This document shows, in pieces, positions 1-11,913 of a stretch of 64,000 nucleotides of DNA; positions within the stretch are counted from its first letter, which is position 1; each line of letters starts with the position of its first letter. The stretch spans positions 33,058,572 to 33,122,571 of the forward strand of contig CAIIXF020000012.1 of NCBI GenBank assembly GCA_903813345.2, read 5' to 3'. The notes under the pieces were generated by a model that saw only the letters and a program-made list of their open reading frames with translations, was not told where the DNA came from and ran no database searches. The translations under genes and the position numbers were made by a program. This DNA comes from Owenia fusiformis (lineage: Eukaryota > Annelida > Polychaeta > Sabellida > Oweniidae).

Positions 1-939
1 AGAAAGACAATTGTTCCATATATGGCAGTTCATTAACATATTCAGTGTTTACTACTGCTTTTCACGTCATGACAACACGAGTAGTAACCAATCAAGATGC
101 CGTATTTTATCACGTGAGTTCAGAGTGACACGCACGCGACATGTTGTCTGGGGTGATCGCGATGTTGAACAATTTCTTCTCGGAATTTGTCCAGAGAAAT
201 CAGCGATTCTAAATTAAGGTAGGATCTGCCATTTTTTCCTGTACAAGTTATAACTTATCTCTATCGAATCCTAAAGTTTTGGAAGAAGATATGAAGCGTA
301 GGTTTAAAAACGAAGCGATTAATTTGACGATCTGATTTTGCAATTTGCAATGGCCAATTTACTGCAAGTCCACTGCATGTATTTGACAAGAGATAGCGCC
401 AAGTCTGGTATCTAAATGCTTGTTAAGCCACTCAAAAACAAGATCCATATCTTCTAAATTTGATAACTTTGCAGAAAACCTGTTTTCATAATCTGTTTTC
501 CGCGTCTAGATTCAAACTGAGTATGATAATAGTATCAGTCAATGGCAACGGGTCTTCATTCCAGAACTCACATTTTTAGTTGATTCTCCGTCATATCCTT
601 AAATTGTCTTCATTCAAATTACACCCTCTCGCCGATTTATATAGTCATTTCCCAGAACCCGGGAATCAGAATCGCTGATGTTTGCCATATTGAACATATT
701 ATATGTACTGTAATATCTGTACATTGACTGCTACGTGTAATGGTCACGTGACTAGCGCGATACAGGAAAAATGGGGAATTTCGAAACAACAATTTTTGGG
801 CACTTTTATTGCAAATTTCAGGTATTTATAAAGTGTTTGTGGTATAAAATATAATCCACAGACATAAATGAACATCCAAACTACATATTTCATTAAGTTT
901 TGGAGCCTTTTTTGCTCTTAAATCAACATCTTTAAAGAA
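1..939. other. Intergenic stretch, no gene recognised
   Basis: No convincing coding exon is seen; the short open frame at 11-217 has no recognisable domain. Two CACGTG E-box-like hexamers lie near 111 and 745. Nothing else stands out. Confidence 0.4.
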
Positions 940-1149
940 ATCTAATATCAAAACGAGGTAAGCGGGCTATATCGGGGTAATCGGGCAATATCGGTGGATA
1001 TAGCTCGCTAACTTTCCCATTGACTTCCATACAAATGCTTCGCTAGGTATGTAATACTTAGAAATATAGCGCTACGCCCATGTCTGTGTGTATATGTGAC
1101 AACTGACTTATTTTGTCGAAGACTTTAACTTCCCTACAATAATGCACTG

Positions 1150-1925
1150 AGAGGTTTTGGATATAGGGTATATCCTGAGGTCCCTCAGGGAGATGTAAAT
1201 ATTTCCCGATGGATATACATGTACCCTATATCCAAAACTGACCAAACATAACTGGTGTTTATCCTACACTTAGTGTACTAAATGTATAATAACATCAAAA
1301 AACAAATTTGATATTTATTGGCAAAATGAATAACCGGAGGATATCGTGATGATATACTCCGGGCGGAGGATATCGTGACGATATACTCCAGAAACCCCAA
1401 TATGCGGAGGATATTGTGACGATATACTCCGCTTGTTTATTTCCCGCCAAATTGACTCTATTTGGCATGAAATTCATTTTGCAATGATATTATACATTTT
1501 GTACACTCCTTGTAAGTGTAGGATAATAAGAACATCCTATGATTTTTTTTCAGAATATCATTGTAATCTACTCGGTGATATTGATATATGCCCTCATTCG
1601 CTTTGCTCTCTCATGCATCAATATCACCTCGTAGATAAAAATGATATTCCTCAAAATCATAGGATATCCTATAAATCTCATACTTGAGGTGGTTTGGGGT
1701 AGATATAACATTTCCACCTTTTTCAAATGACAATTGTAACATTTAAACTTTTTAAAAATTACAAAATTTAAAATTTATTAAACTTTCAAAATCTTTTGAA
1801 AATTCCTGGGAGTGGGATGAATATATCTGCCGCATTTGGCTTGGAGCGGGACATATACAATATATCCTGCCCGCTCCTCAGATATGATGAGGTGATATCT
1901 ACCCCAAACCCACTAAGTATGAGAT
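1150..1925. repeat. Cluster of inverted repeats (hairpins) rich in ATATCC/ATATAC
   Basis: Four kinds of fold-back lie end to end. At about 1153-1242, GGATATAGGGTATAT pairs with its complement near GTACCCTATATCC. At 1334-1432 three near-palindromic units GGAGGATATCGTGACGATAT follow one another. At about 1530-1668, two arms of roughly 60 bases (starting ATCCTATGATTTT and ending AAAATCATAGGAT) enclose a short loop. At about 1676-1708 and 1893-1924, GGTTTGGGGTAGATAT faces GATATCTACCCCAAACC across about 190 bases. They look like small fold-back transposons inserted beside each other; no target duplications were resolved. Confidence 0.6.
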
Positions 1926-1940
1926 ACAGCTGCTTATATA

Positions 1941-3631
1941 TTCATTTAATTTGATTTTTGATCACCTGTTTTAGTTTTATCTTAGTGTTCCCTGAAGGAT
2001 TTTTTCTCAAGTGGGTGCAGAATTCTCATTTTCATAATTCAAACTGAAATTGGTCAAAATATGCCAATTTTTCATGATTTTCTTCATTTTCAAATGGGTG
2101 AAATGGATTTTCAGTTGGGTACAAGCCTGTGTTCAAAATCTCTGGTGGGTGCTGCGCCTACTCACTTTTAATGCTGCCTAATTATCAATGCTTTTGGGAA
2201 CATAAGTTTCATTTCTAACTTTCTCTGATACCGTCAGACAGCGGTATATCTCAGTCTCTACCTTTCATTTACTTATTAACCTAATCACTTGAAAAGTGTT
2301 CAAATGGTGAAAAACTGCATGAGTTTGAAAGAATCATTGGCTTAAGGGGTGGTTTCATAGTATTCAGAAATGTGAAGGAATTCATTGAATGAAATTGCCA
2401 GAGACAAATAACATTACATGTATGGTATTGTTGTGGAACTATATCCATTCTCTTACAAGGTAGTAGTTCAACAAGTTAAACCCCATACCACGGCTTTCAT
2501 TTATTAATCTGAATGTTCTTATTGCTGTGATTGGGTTTAACTTCCGTGCTATGCTTTCATTGGTTGCAAATTCTCACTATCAGTTATTAATAAAACGCGT
2601 ATGGAAATCCATGTGCTGCCATGGGCCACCATTAAAGGGCCGAATAATCACGGATGTTCAACCTAGGGCGTGCCACAAGATATGTCAGATAAGAAATACA
2701 TGTAAGGCCCAGACTAGGTTTAATGTTGAACTAACAAGGTTTGGACTGTAGTCAGCCATGTGGTAGAGATTAAGCTCTCCCTTATATTGTGTTTATAATC
2801 TCTTATTGTTTATAAAGTTATTGTATATTGTCACGGCGCCAGATTAATATTATCCCTTGTACCATGTGACATCTTTAACCTGAGAAAATATTTTTACTCT
2901 GATATTTACTTTCAGAAATGAATAAATGTCATATTTCTTTTTAGTTTGATTATAGATGTCACTTGCCTTATCTGTACTATTTGGTAGCCTATTTTGAGCA
3001 GACCCTATAGAAAAATATGAATAAAAGATGATCAGTCCCACATAATTTTTATTCATATCATCAATTAAATCAACTTATCTGAAGTCTTTGTTTCAAATTA
3101 TTAAAGCTGGGCCAAATGAGAAGTGATTCGATAGAATATTTTTCAGTGGGATTTGCTACTTTGCGATATTTCAAACCAAAATCAAAAGTGATTTGATAGA
3201 ATGTTTTTCAGTAGGATTTGATGTCTTGTAGAATTTCTGATCAAAATGAGAAATAATTTGATTGTTTGTTTTTTTGACAAACCTCAGAGTTATTTGTAGT
3301 CAATGTCACCAATAAAATTTTAAATTTGAAAATTTAAAATTAACATAAAAACAATGTTTATATTTTTATCTAAAGTTTAGACCATGAATAAATGAGAAGT
3401 CTAATTTCTATCACCATTTCCAAGTCATGGTGGTTTGAAAGCCCATATTGTCGCGATACATATTCCCTCAAGTGTGTGTATTTTATATACTCTCATCCAC
3501 TTGTATATGGTCTCTCTCAAATACTCTTATTTTTAACATCAGAAATCTTCACTTCAGCAAATCCACGACTCATTTATTTATGGTCCAAACTGTACATTTA
3601 TTCATTTTAAACATTTACAAATACATCATTT
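1941..3631. other. Intergenic stretch with minor repeat fragments
   Basis: No gene is recognised. The stretch 2290-2336 (AAAAGTGTTCAAATGGTGAA and following) matches part of the small element at 31852-32031, so it is a fragment of that family. A roughly 65-base motif around GATAGAATRTTTTTCAGT is repeated about three times at 3123-3270. The short open frames at 2527-2751 and 3392-3768 show no domain. Confidence 0.4.
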
Positions 3632-5681
3632 TTATGTCACCACCAAAAAGTGGTGACATATTGTTATGGTCTCCGTTTTTTTGCGACGGCGGTTGGTGGT
3701 TGGCGTCCGGCGTCTGGCGTCCGGCGTCCGGCGTCTGTAACAATTTCTTACAACTTCCTATAACTTAACAAATACTGTTTAGACTGACTTCAATTTTTTT
3801 CTAAATCATCTACATCTTCTCAGAAGTTCAAATCTGACTTTAGATTTGACATTTGACCTTCAATGACCTTCTCAAGGTCAAAAAGGTCTTTTTTCAACTT
3901 GCTTCACATTGACTAAATTATTTTTCAAAATCATCTACATGTTCTCAGAAATTCAAATCTGACTTAAGATTTGACATTTGACCTTCAAATCTGACTTTAG
4001 ATTTGACATTTGACCTTCAATGACCTTCTCAAGGTCAAAAAGGTCTTTTTTCAACTTGCTTCACATTGACTAAATTTTTTTTCAAAATCATCTACATGTT
4101 CTCAGAAATTCAAATCTGACTTTAGATTTGACATTTGACCTTCAAATCTGACTTTAGATTTGACATTTGACCTTCAATGACCTTCTCAAGGTCAAAAAAG
4201 GTCAGAAAGGTCTGTTTTCAACTTGCTTCAAATTGACTAAATTTTTTTTTCAAAATCATCTACGTGTTCTCAGAAATTCAAATCTGACTTAAGATTTGAC
4301 ATTTGACCTTCAATGACCTTCTCAAGGTCAAAAAGGTCTTTTTTTCAACTTGCTTCACATTGACTAAATTTTTTTTCAAAATCATCTACATGTTCTCAGA
4401 AATTCAAATCTGACTTTAGATTTGACATTTGACCTTCAAATCTGACTTTAGATTTGACATTTGACCTTCAATGACCTTCTCAAGGTCAAAAAAGGTCAAA
4501 AAGGTCTGTTTTCAACTTGCTTCAAATTGACTAAATTTTTTTTTCAAAATCATCTACGTGTTCTCAGAAATTCAAATCTGACTTAAGATTTGACTTTTGA
4601 CCTTCAATGACCTTCTCAAGGTCAAAAAAGGTCAAAAAGGTCTGTTTTCAACTTGCTTCAAATTGACTAAAAAAGATTTTCAAAATCATCTACGTGTTCT
4701 CAGAAATTCAAATCTGACTTTAGATTTGACTTAAGATTTGACATTTGACCTTCAATGACCTTCACAAAGTCAAAAAAGGTCAAAAAAGGTCTTTTTTCAA
4801 CTTGCTTCAAATTGACTAATTTTTTTTTTCAAAATCATCTACATGTTCTCAGAAATTCAAATCTGACTTTAGATTTCACATTTGACCTTCAATGACCTTC
4901 ACAAAGTCAAAAAAGGTCAAAAAGGTCTTTTTTCAACTTGCTTCAAATTGACTAAATTTTTTTTTCAAAATCATCTACGTGTTCTCAGAAATTCAAATCT
5001 GACTTTAGATTTGACTTAAGATTCGACATTTGACCTTCAATGACCTTCTCAAAGTCAAAAAAGGTCAAAAAGGTCTTTTTTCATCTTGCTTCAAATTGAC
5101 TAAATTTTTTTTTCAAAATCATCTACATGTTCTCAGAAATTCAAATCTGACTTTAGATTTGACATTTGACCTTTAATGACCTTCTCAAGGTCAAAAAAGG
5201 TCTAAAAGGTCTGTTTTCAACTTGCTTCAAATTGACCAAATTTTTTTTTCAAAATCATCTACATCTTTTCAGAAGTTCAAATTTGACTTTACATCTTCTC
5301 AGAAGTTCAAATCTGACTTTAGATTTGACATTTGACCTTCAATGACCTTCTCAAGGTCAAAAAGGTCTTTTTTCAACTTGCTTCACATTGACTAAATTTT
5401 TTTTCAAAATCATCTACATGTTCTCAGAAATTCAAATCTGACTTAAGATTTGACATTTGACCTTCAAATCTGACTTTAGATTTGACATTTGACCTTCAAT
5501 GACCTTCTCAAGGTCAAAAAGGTCTTTTTTCAACTTGCTTCAAATTGACTAATTTTTTTTCAAAATCATCTACATGTTCTCAGAAGTTCTTCTTTAGGTC
5601 AAAAGGTATTTTCCAACTTGCTTTAAATTGACCAAATTGTTTTAGGTGGTGACATTTTGTCATGTTAATGCCTTGTTTACT
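3632..5681 (+). mobile_element. Hairpin-headed element with satellite core (pearl/Helentron-like architecture)
   Basis: It starts with a short hairpin (GTCACCACC...GGTGGTGAC), then a GC-rich GGCGTCCGGCGTC tract, then about 1.8 kb of a degenerate tandem core containing TCAAATCTGACTTTAGATTT, TGACCTTCAATGACCTTCTC and AAGGTCAAAAAGGTC, and ends GGTGACATTTTGTCATG followed by TTAATGCCTTGTTT. The same head and tail recur elsewhere in the window, which marks the boundaries. A hairpin head, satellite core and fixed tail are known from nonautonomous Helentron-related elements of molluscs (pearl, CvA). The family assignment is inference; no coding capacity is seen. Confidence 0.6.
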
Positions 5682-5944
5682 ACCCTGTTTGAATAATGTT
5701 ACAATTAGTGATAAATATTATTTATAAATATATACAGGTAGTTTTTAATAATTTAAAGAGATATTTGCCAGGCGGTTTACCTTTAACATCAAATAACTTT
5801 TGATATTCTGCATTTTCAGATATGCAGCTATTTTTGCATTTGCAATAATTAAGAGGAATGCTCAACATTTTTAATTATTCTAAATCACAGCCAAGAAGTG
5901 TTTTTTATTACTTTAATTGCTAAAAATGTATTTACTGTACATAC

Positions 5945-7016
5945 ATGGAATCATTTTGTTTATCTCCGATTGATGGTGGTTACAAATTGATTTTTCAGTG
6001 TCCGTACATACATGGGGCGATTAGTCAAGGGGACCTTAAACTAGAGAGTTCTTATGAAGACTTTATTCCTGAAAAAATACACAATAAATTTTGCAAATTC
6101 CTTTTAGGGGTTAACAAATATACTTCAAGTTATGCTGTAAAAAAAGATTTAGGAAGATTTCCATTAGCTATAGACTCACTTATATATTCCATAAAATATT
6201 GGTTGAAATGTGTGCATCAAACAAACGCGGATAGCTTAATAAATATATCATTTCGGGATAAAAATAACATATATGTCAAACATATGGAATGCGTATTAAA
6301 GTACAAAAATGTACTTTCATTTTCAACATGTCTTTGAAAATGGGAGTACGTTTGGAATAAAACGATTACTAAAAGCAATTAAACTTGAAATGCAAAGAAA
6401 ATATATAGAACTTAATGATAGAGCCATAAGGGAAAATAGAAAACTTGGAAATTATATAAAAATTGATTACAATCTGGAAAGATATTTAACATTAAGCGTG
6501 AACAAAATGTTAATTTTTAAAATGGCCAGGTTTAGATTAGCAAACCATAATTTAAGAATTGAAACAGGGAGACACGAGAAAAAGAAAAAAGATGGCACTA
6601 AACAGCATCGACTTGAAATAAATGAAAGAATTTGTCAGATTTGCAATAAGGGGGAAGTAGAGGATGAAAAACATTTTCTTCTTGTGTGTGATGGCTATAA
6701 AAAATGTAGATTTGAATTTTTTAATAAACTAAGTTTTATTGACACATTTGATAATATGTCAGATGAAGAAAAATATAACTTTTTGATGACTTCTGATGAT
6801 TTTGAAATTGTTAACGAATTGATACATTTTATAAATAAACTTTTTAATCAGCGTCGGGAGCTATTTGAAAAAGGAAAGATTGTATGATGGTATTTGTGAA
6901 ACAATGCATGTTTTTTTTTTTTTTTTAACTGTATTATTATATGTAAATGTCTTGTAATTGATTTTGTGAGGAAACCAAGTGTTTGGTTTGAAACACAATA
7001 AAATCTTGAATCTTAA
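5945..7016 (+). pseudogene. 5'-truncated, frameshifted non-LTR retrotransposon (ORF2 C-terminal end)
   Basis: Two overlapping open frames, 5945-6337 and 6309-6887, read as one protein end broken by a frameshift near 6310-6340. The first resembles the post-reverse-transcriptase region of LINE ORF2 proteins (FCKFLLGVNKYTSSYAVKKD, then DSLIYSIKYWLKC). The second carries FRLANHNLRIETGRH and a Cys-rich motif ICQICNKG..EDEKHFLLVC, typical of LINE C-termini. A 3' tail with a T-run, AATAAA-like ATAAAATC and the end CTTGAATCTTAAT follows. The reverse-transcriptase core and endonuclease are missing, as in most 5'-truncated insertions. The clade is uncertain. Confidence 0.75.
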
Positions 7017-7017
7017 T

Positions 7018-7102
7018 CCATATATTCTGATAAAATGCTCTCATTTTGTGATGTTTAAAAACAAAATCACAAAATTACAGCATTTTTATCAGAATATATT
7101 GA
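7018..7102. repeat. Perfect-like hairpin directly after the LINE tail
   Basis: Arms of about 32 bases, starting TATATTCTGATAAAATGC and ending GCATTTTTATCAGAATATA, are separated by a short A-rich loop. It is either a small MITE or a fold-back at the LINE insertion edge. Confidence 0.6.
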
Positions 7103-7289
7103 TCGCCCCTTGTATAACATAGTTTAACCCCTTTTGCAATAATTTAGCAGGTTGTGACCTATGTATATAATAGCCTTGCCTCAGAATATAATTACTGCAT
7201 ATTTTGTACAATTAAAACCTAATGTCATATTGTCACAGAATATAACTAGATTGGTAAATTGAACAAAGTTCAATTTAAGTCTCCAGATT

Positions 7290-7520
7290 GATTTACTTGA
7301 GTAGGTAGCTGAGTAAGTAACTGAGCAGCAAGCTGAGTAAGTAGATGATTAAGTAATTGAGTAAGCAGCTGAGTAGGTAGCTGAGAAGGAAGCTGAGTAA
7401 GCAGCTGAGTAGGTAGCTGAGTAAGTAGCTGAGTAGTTAGCTGAGTAAGTAGCTGAGTAGGTAGCTGAGAAGTAGGTAGCTAAGTAGGTAGCCAAGTAGG
7501 TATGTAGGTAGGTAGGTAAG
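7290..7520. repeat. GTAGCTGAGTAA minisatellite
   Basis: Short units of about 12 bases (GTAGCTGAGTAA, GTAGGTAGCTGA) repeat about 15-20 times with drift. The minus-strand open frame across it (YSATYSA repeats) is a by-product of the repeat. Confidence 0.8.
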
Positions 7521-9240
7521 TAGGAATTTTTGACCGAAAGTCGGATTGAAATTTGGTTTGCAGATTCAGATTCCTGAGTAAATTCTACGCTTGTGTCATA
7601 ACTCATACACTGTACATTGAATTTTGAGAACTTTTTGTGTTGACCTACTTTCCGTACGCCATTCCTCAAAATCGGTAAGAGTAATCAAAAAAAGACAGTG
7701 ACATTAATAAAAGGGCTGTGTCTAAGCTACGTGATGAAAAAAAGATAAAGGAATAATGACGAATAGTGACCCAGATAATTGACAGAATGTTAGAAATGTA
7801 AGATTTAACCCAGTTCTTGACCTTGGCTTTTCAGTGTCCAAATTTTATATTAAATGAGCTTCGGAGGTCCTCGTCTGTTGTAGGCTTTCATTTATTTTAT
7901 TTGTTTCCAGTCTTTATCTCGTATATTTACAATTCATAATTTTCTTGAGCTCCATAGATTTAACAGAGGGATATCATAATATCGATTTTTTTAAACTTCG
8001 AAACATCATAACTACCGAACCGGAAATCAAATCGAAATTTTGTTTGCAGATTTAGATTCCTAGGAAAATTCTACCCTTATTTCATAACTCATACATTAAA
8101 TTTGGAGATTTTCTTATTTTGACCCACTTTTAGGACACCATATCTCAAAAATGGGTCAAAATACTTTCCGACGGCAAAAGGCTATCACTATTAGCACACT
8201 CTTTTCTACCTGTATACAAAATTTTGAAGCAAATCCTAAAAGTGTAGTGCCAGAATCGCAAAAATAAGGAAAAACTATGAATTTGACCTAGATTTTGACC
8301 TAGGCATTTTGGTGTCCAAATATTGAAATTAGGTAGCTTTTGAGGTCCCCTTCTTTTATAGGAATTCATTATCTTAAGCTGTACTCAGTCTATATCTCGT
8401 ATTTTACACTTCAAAAAAATCTTTTTTCCTTGACTTTCTATCAGGATACCATCAGATCGATTTTTCTCGAAATTTCAAACCGCCATATACATTGAATTTG
8501 GAGAACTTTTTGTTTTGACCTACTTTCCAGACGCCATATTTCAAAATCAGTAAGAGATATAAAAAAACGAATGGCACAATTATGAAAGGGCTGTTTATAA
8601 GCTACATGATGAAAAAAATATGAAGATGTTTCGATAAATAACGACGAAGATAATTGATAGAATATTGAAAATGTAAGATTTGACCCAGTTCTAGGATAGG
8701 ATAGGATATAGAATAGGAAGGAAGGATAGGATAGGAAGGAAAGGATAGAAAGGAAGGATAGATAGGAAGGATATGATCAGACAGGATAGGAAGGAAGGAT
8801 GGATGATTTTTTCTATATTTTCTTTGCTACCCTTGGCTTTCTATCAGGATATCATCAGATCGATTTTTCTCGAAATTTTCAAAGCGCCATAACTTTCGAA
8901 CCGGAAGTCGGATCGGAATTTGGTTTGCAGATTCGGATTCCTGAGAAAATTCTACACTTATTTCATAGCTCATATGTTAAATTTGGTTAACTTTTTAGTT
9001 TGACCTACTTTCCGGACGCCATATCTCAAAATCGGTAAGAATAATCAAAAAACGGATGGCATATTCTCGATTTGTTTTTTTCTAAGCTACATGATGAAAA
9101 AAAGATGAAGGAGTAACGACAAACAACAACGAAGATAATTGACAGAATGTTGATTTGACTTAAATTTGACCTAGTTCTTGACCTTTGACCTAGATAAAAA
9201 TTTGACCTAATTTCCCATAATCCCAGATACATTCCTAGTT
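7521..9240. repeat. Degenerate long repeat, about four copies 400-480 bp apart
   Basis: A block containing GAACCGGAAGTCGGATCGGA, TTTGGTTTGCAGATTCGGAT, TTTTGACCTACTTTCCGGAC and GCCATATCTCAAAATCGGTA recurs near 7540-7680, 7990-8160, 8460-8560 and 8860-9050. A GGATAGGAAGGAAGGATA microsatellite interrupts it at 8690-8800. No coding exon is recognised. A short hairpin, AGACTCCAGATT-TTC-AATCTGGAGTCT, follows at 9344-9370. Confidence 0.55.
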
Positions 9241-9394
9241 GATCATGTAGGCAGCTTAAAGTAAGTTCTTCTAGTTGGTGAGAAATCTTGTAAGGAGGAA
9301 GAATAAGAAAAAAAAGAAGAAGAAGAAAACTGGCAAAAGCAATAGACTCCAGATTTTCAATCTGGAGTCTAATAACAGTTATAACATGATAAAG

Positions 9395-9710
9395 TAACAG
9401 AATATTTTGTATAATTAAAACCTAATGTCATATTGATACATTGTCTCAGAATATAATAACAATTATAACACAATATAATAACAGCATATTGTGTACAATT
9501 AAAACTTGATGTTATTATATAATGGTATTTTCTTGTCACAAAATATAATAACAGTTAAAACACAATATAATAACAGTATATTTTGTACAATTAAAACTTG
9601 ATGTTATTATATAATGGTATTTTCTTGTCACAAAATATAATAACAGTTAAAACACAATATAATAACAGCATATTTTGTACAATTAAAACCTGATGGCATT
9701 ATGTCTTGTT
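9395..9710. repeat. Tandem AT-rich repeat, about three copies, ending in a shared transposon tail
   Basis: Units with AATATAATAACAGTTAAAAC, ATTTTGTACAATTAAAAC and TTGATGTTATTATATAATGG repeat about every 105 bases. The last copy runs into TTGTTAATGCCTTGTTT at about 9704, the same tail seen at 5665 and 14472, so this is probably another member of the satellite-cored family. Confidence 0.55.
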
Positions 9711-9891
9711 AATGCCTTGTTTCCACTGAAAATGATTTATAAGCATTTTTTGTCAAAACCAACCGCTCTCCTTTTTACATTCTTTACCCAAGGGAGTGTA
9801 GAGGTGCTCACCCTCCCCCCCCCCCCCTTATCAAAAATTCTTTCAAAATCAGGCAGTTTCTCACTGGCTATGGGCCTGCTTATCTTCTATT

Positions 9892-11913
9892 CTAGCAGCA
9901 TTTGAGATCATTTTGTACCATAAACACAGAACCTGAATTAATTGCTATAAACAGAAAAATCACATGAAATACTCCTAAGACTACAATACCCAAATGGATG
10001 CCCTGTTTGTAATTCAGTTCTCCTGTATTAAGATAAGCATGTGTTGTATGCCCAGTCTCACCTGCAGACTTTTCAACTTCACAAGTGTAATTAAAGTATT
10101 TTATGTAGACCTCATCACAAGAAACTCCATATTCATGTATCTCATTATCCAGATAAATGCCAGCGCCGTGGACACTAACCATCGCTAGGACCACAACCAT
10201 TGAAACAGTTAATAAAATTAGTTGGACTTTATAACGCTTCTTTTTCTTGTCACCCTTTGGTAGAAAATGTAACTTGTGTGCATGAAATCCTGTGATAAGG
10301 AGAATACAACCAGATATCAGAGGGAGGAAAAGTTGCCACATCGTTGTCTTGAATACCACTTCAACTATAGATAAGAATGGGAAAGATATTGGTGTAAGTT
10401 TAAACATGAAACTTGTTTTGAGGAATCCTTTCTCCGTGTCATTTTTAAACGTGATTGGTGGTAATTCGTTGATGAAGTCACGTCTGGCATATAACGCCCA
10501 CACAACTATAACAAATACAATATATGCAAGTGCTATGTTACCAGTTTGGAAGAACTGTTGGTCGTTCCAGCCTATGACATTAGGCCCGGTATATGTCTCG
10601 TTACTTGTTGCATTATGGTCACATGTTAAGTTTAACGTCTTTAGAAGTTTATCATCACATGATGTGCCATTGACATGTATTTCCCTGTCAATGTACATTC
10701 CGTAAGCTGAGGTTGCCATGGTTACCAAGCAAGCTACAAGTGCCAAATGAAGCAATACACTCATAACTATAAAGAAAGTCTCAGTAACTGAATTTCCTGC
10801 TGGTAATTTCTTAATTTTGTCCCCATAAAACACAGCTATTGCGATGATAATAAAGACCCATAATCCCGTAAAATACTTCCATGTTGAAGTATTGTTAAAG
10901 GCTGATGCTATACTTATACCAAGCAAAGGAAAACAAAACCAAATTGCTAACCAAGTTAAATCGATCATTGCTTTGCCGTATGGGTTAGTATAAGAAAATT
11001 TTGCTTTCTTTTTTGGTTGTTCAGTGGCTATAACAATCTTGTCATCTTCGCAGACAGGAGCTTGTCCTACTTTGGCAGCCTTTTTGGGTGAAGCTGTTGT
11101 CTTTTTAGCTGCTGTTTGTGCTTTGGGAGTGTCTGCTTGTGCATTTGTTTTCTTGCCTGATTCTTTAGGTGGGTCTTGTTCCATGGTAACAACAATCTTG
11201 TCATCTTTAGAAACAGGAGCTTTTGCAGCCATCTTAGGTGCAGCTGTTTTCTCTTTAGCAGCTGATTGCGCTTTGGGAGTGTCCGCTTCTGCCACATCTG
11301 TTTTCTTTTTTGGTTGTTTTTCTGGGTGTTTTTCTGTTGCGACGACAATCTTAGCATCTATGGGTACAGTAGCATGTTCTACTTTGGCAGCATTCTTCGG
11401 TGCAGGAATTTTTTTTGCAGAAGTTTTTAGAGCATTTGATTGTGCTTGTGAAGTAGCCGATTGTCCTGGTTGTGTCGATGTACCAGTTGGTAGATCTACT
11501 GTAGAGATTGATTGCGCTGATGGAAAAGTCATGCTTTTCGGTGGAGGATGCACATCCTGTAGTGGAGGAAGTCGGGTATTTGATGAGTACAATGTCTCCA
11601 ATGGAAATAATTCCCCAGGTGCTGGAGGGGGGTCTCCATGTGTGAGTGTATCATATGCTGGGGGTGCCATATATGAAGCAGGGCCAGGGATAGAATTAGC
11701 ACTTGATGAAGTCAACCAAAGTTTGTGGATGGCCTCTTTCAGCAGTAAGCGCTGGCCAAGATTCTCCATCTCTAACTCTGCATCAATAATAGGCTGTGTA
11801 ACAAGCCTGAGCGTATCTTGATTTGTAAAGCCATGATCCAGCAACATTTGTACTGTGTTCTCAGTTAGGCCTTGTGTTTGACACCATGCTCTGAAGTCTT
11901 CCGATTCTGCCAT
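9892..11913 (-). CDS. SAM-like domain protein with duplicated four-helix membrane module, intronless
   Basis: A single uninterrupted frame of 673 aa. Residues about 5-65 look like a SAM-type helical domain (GLTENTVQMLLDHGF, then LGQRLLLKEAI). Residues 70-130 are proline-rich. Residues about 165-305 hold three imperfect Lys/Ala-rich repeats, each with a KIVV(A/T)xE core and a (K)PKKK-like end. The rest has about eight hydrophobic segments in two related modules: about 315-475 and 505-658. Each module has a matching loop, YIDREIHVNGTSCD (about 407-420) and YLDNEIHEYGVSCD (about 587-600), followed by N-x-T/S sites and a second Cys (LTC, YTC), so these loops are probably extracytoplasmic and disulfide-bonded. 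The chain ends in CC, a possible lipid site. I do not recognise the family; a SAM-tethered membrane scaffold is a guess. The long plus-strand frame at 11024-11821 is antisense shadow. Confidence 0.85.
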   Translation of the reverse strand: MAESEDFRAWCQTQGLTENTVQMLLDHGFTNQDTLRLVTQPIIDAELEMENLGQRLLLKEAIHKLWLTSSSANSIPGPASYMAPPAYDTLTHGDPPPAPGELFPLETLYSSNTRLPPLQDVHPPPKSMTFPSAQSISTVDLPTGTSTQPGQSATSQAQSNALKTSAKKIPAPKNAAKVEHATVPIDAKIVVATEKHPEKQPKKKTDVAEADTPKAQSAAKEKTAAPKMAAKAPVSKDDKIVVTMEQDPPKESGKKTNAQADTPKAQTAAKKTTASPKKAAKVGQAPVCEDDKIVIATEQPKKKAKFSYTNPYGKAMIDLTWLAIWFCFPLLGISIASAFNNTSTWKYFTGLWVFIIIAIAVFYGDKIKKLPAGNSVTETFFIVMSVLLHLALVACLVTMATSAYGMYIDREIHVNGTSCDDKLLKTLNLTCDHNATSNETYTGPNVIGWNDQQFFQTGNIALAYIVFVIVVWALYARRDFINELPPITFKNDTEKGFLKTSFMFKLTPISFPFLSIVEVVFKTTMWQLFLPLISGCILLITGFHAHKLHFLPKGDKKKKRYKVQLILLTVSMVVVLAMVSVHGAGIYLDNEIHEYGVSCDEVYIKYFNYTCEVEKSAGETGHTTHAYLNTGELNYKQGIHLGIVVLGVFHVIFLFIAINSGSVFMVQNDLKCC

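Noticed and set aside
7349-7669. 106-codon frame with YSATYSA repeats
   Set aside because: By-product of the GTAGCTGAGTAA minisatellite.
11024-11821. 265-codon plus-strand frame
   Set aside because: Antisense shadow of the Ala/Lys/Pro-rich region of the 673-aa gene; the minus frame has domains and membrane helices.
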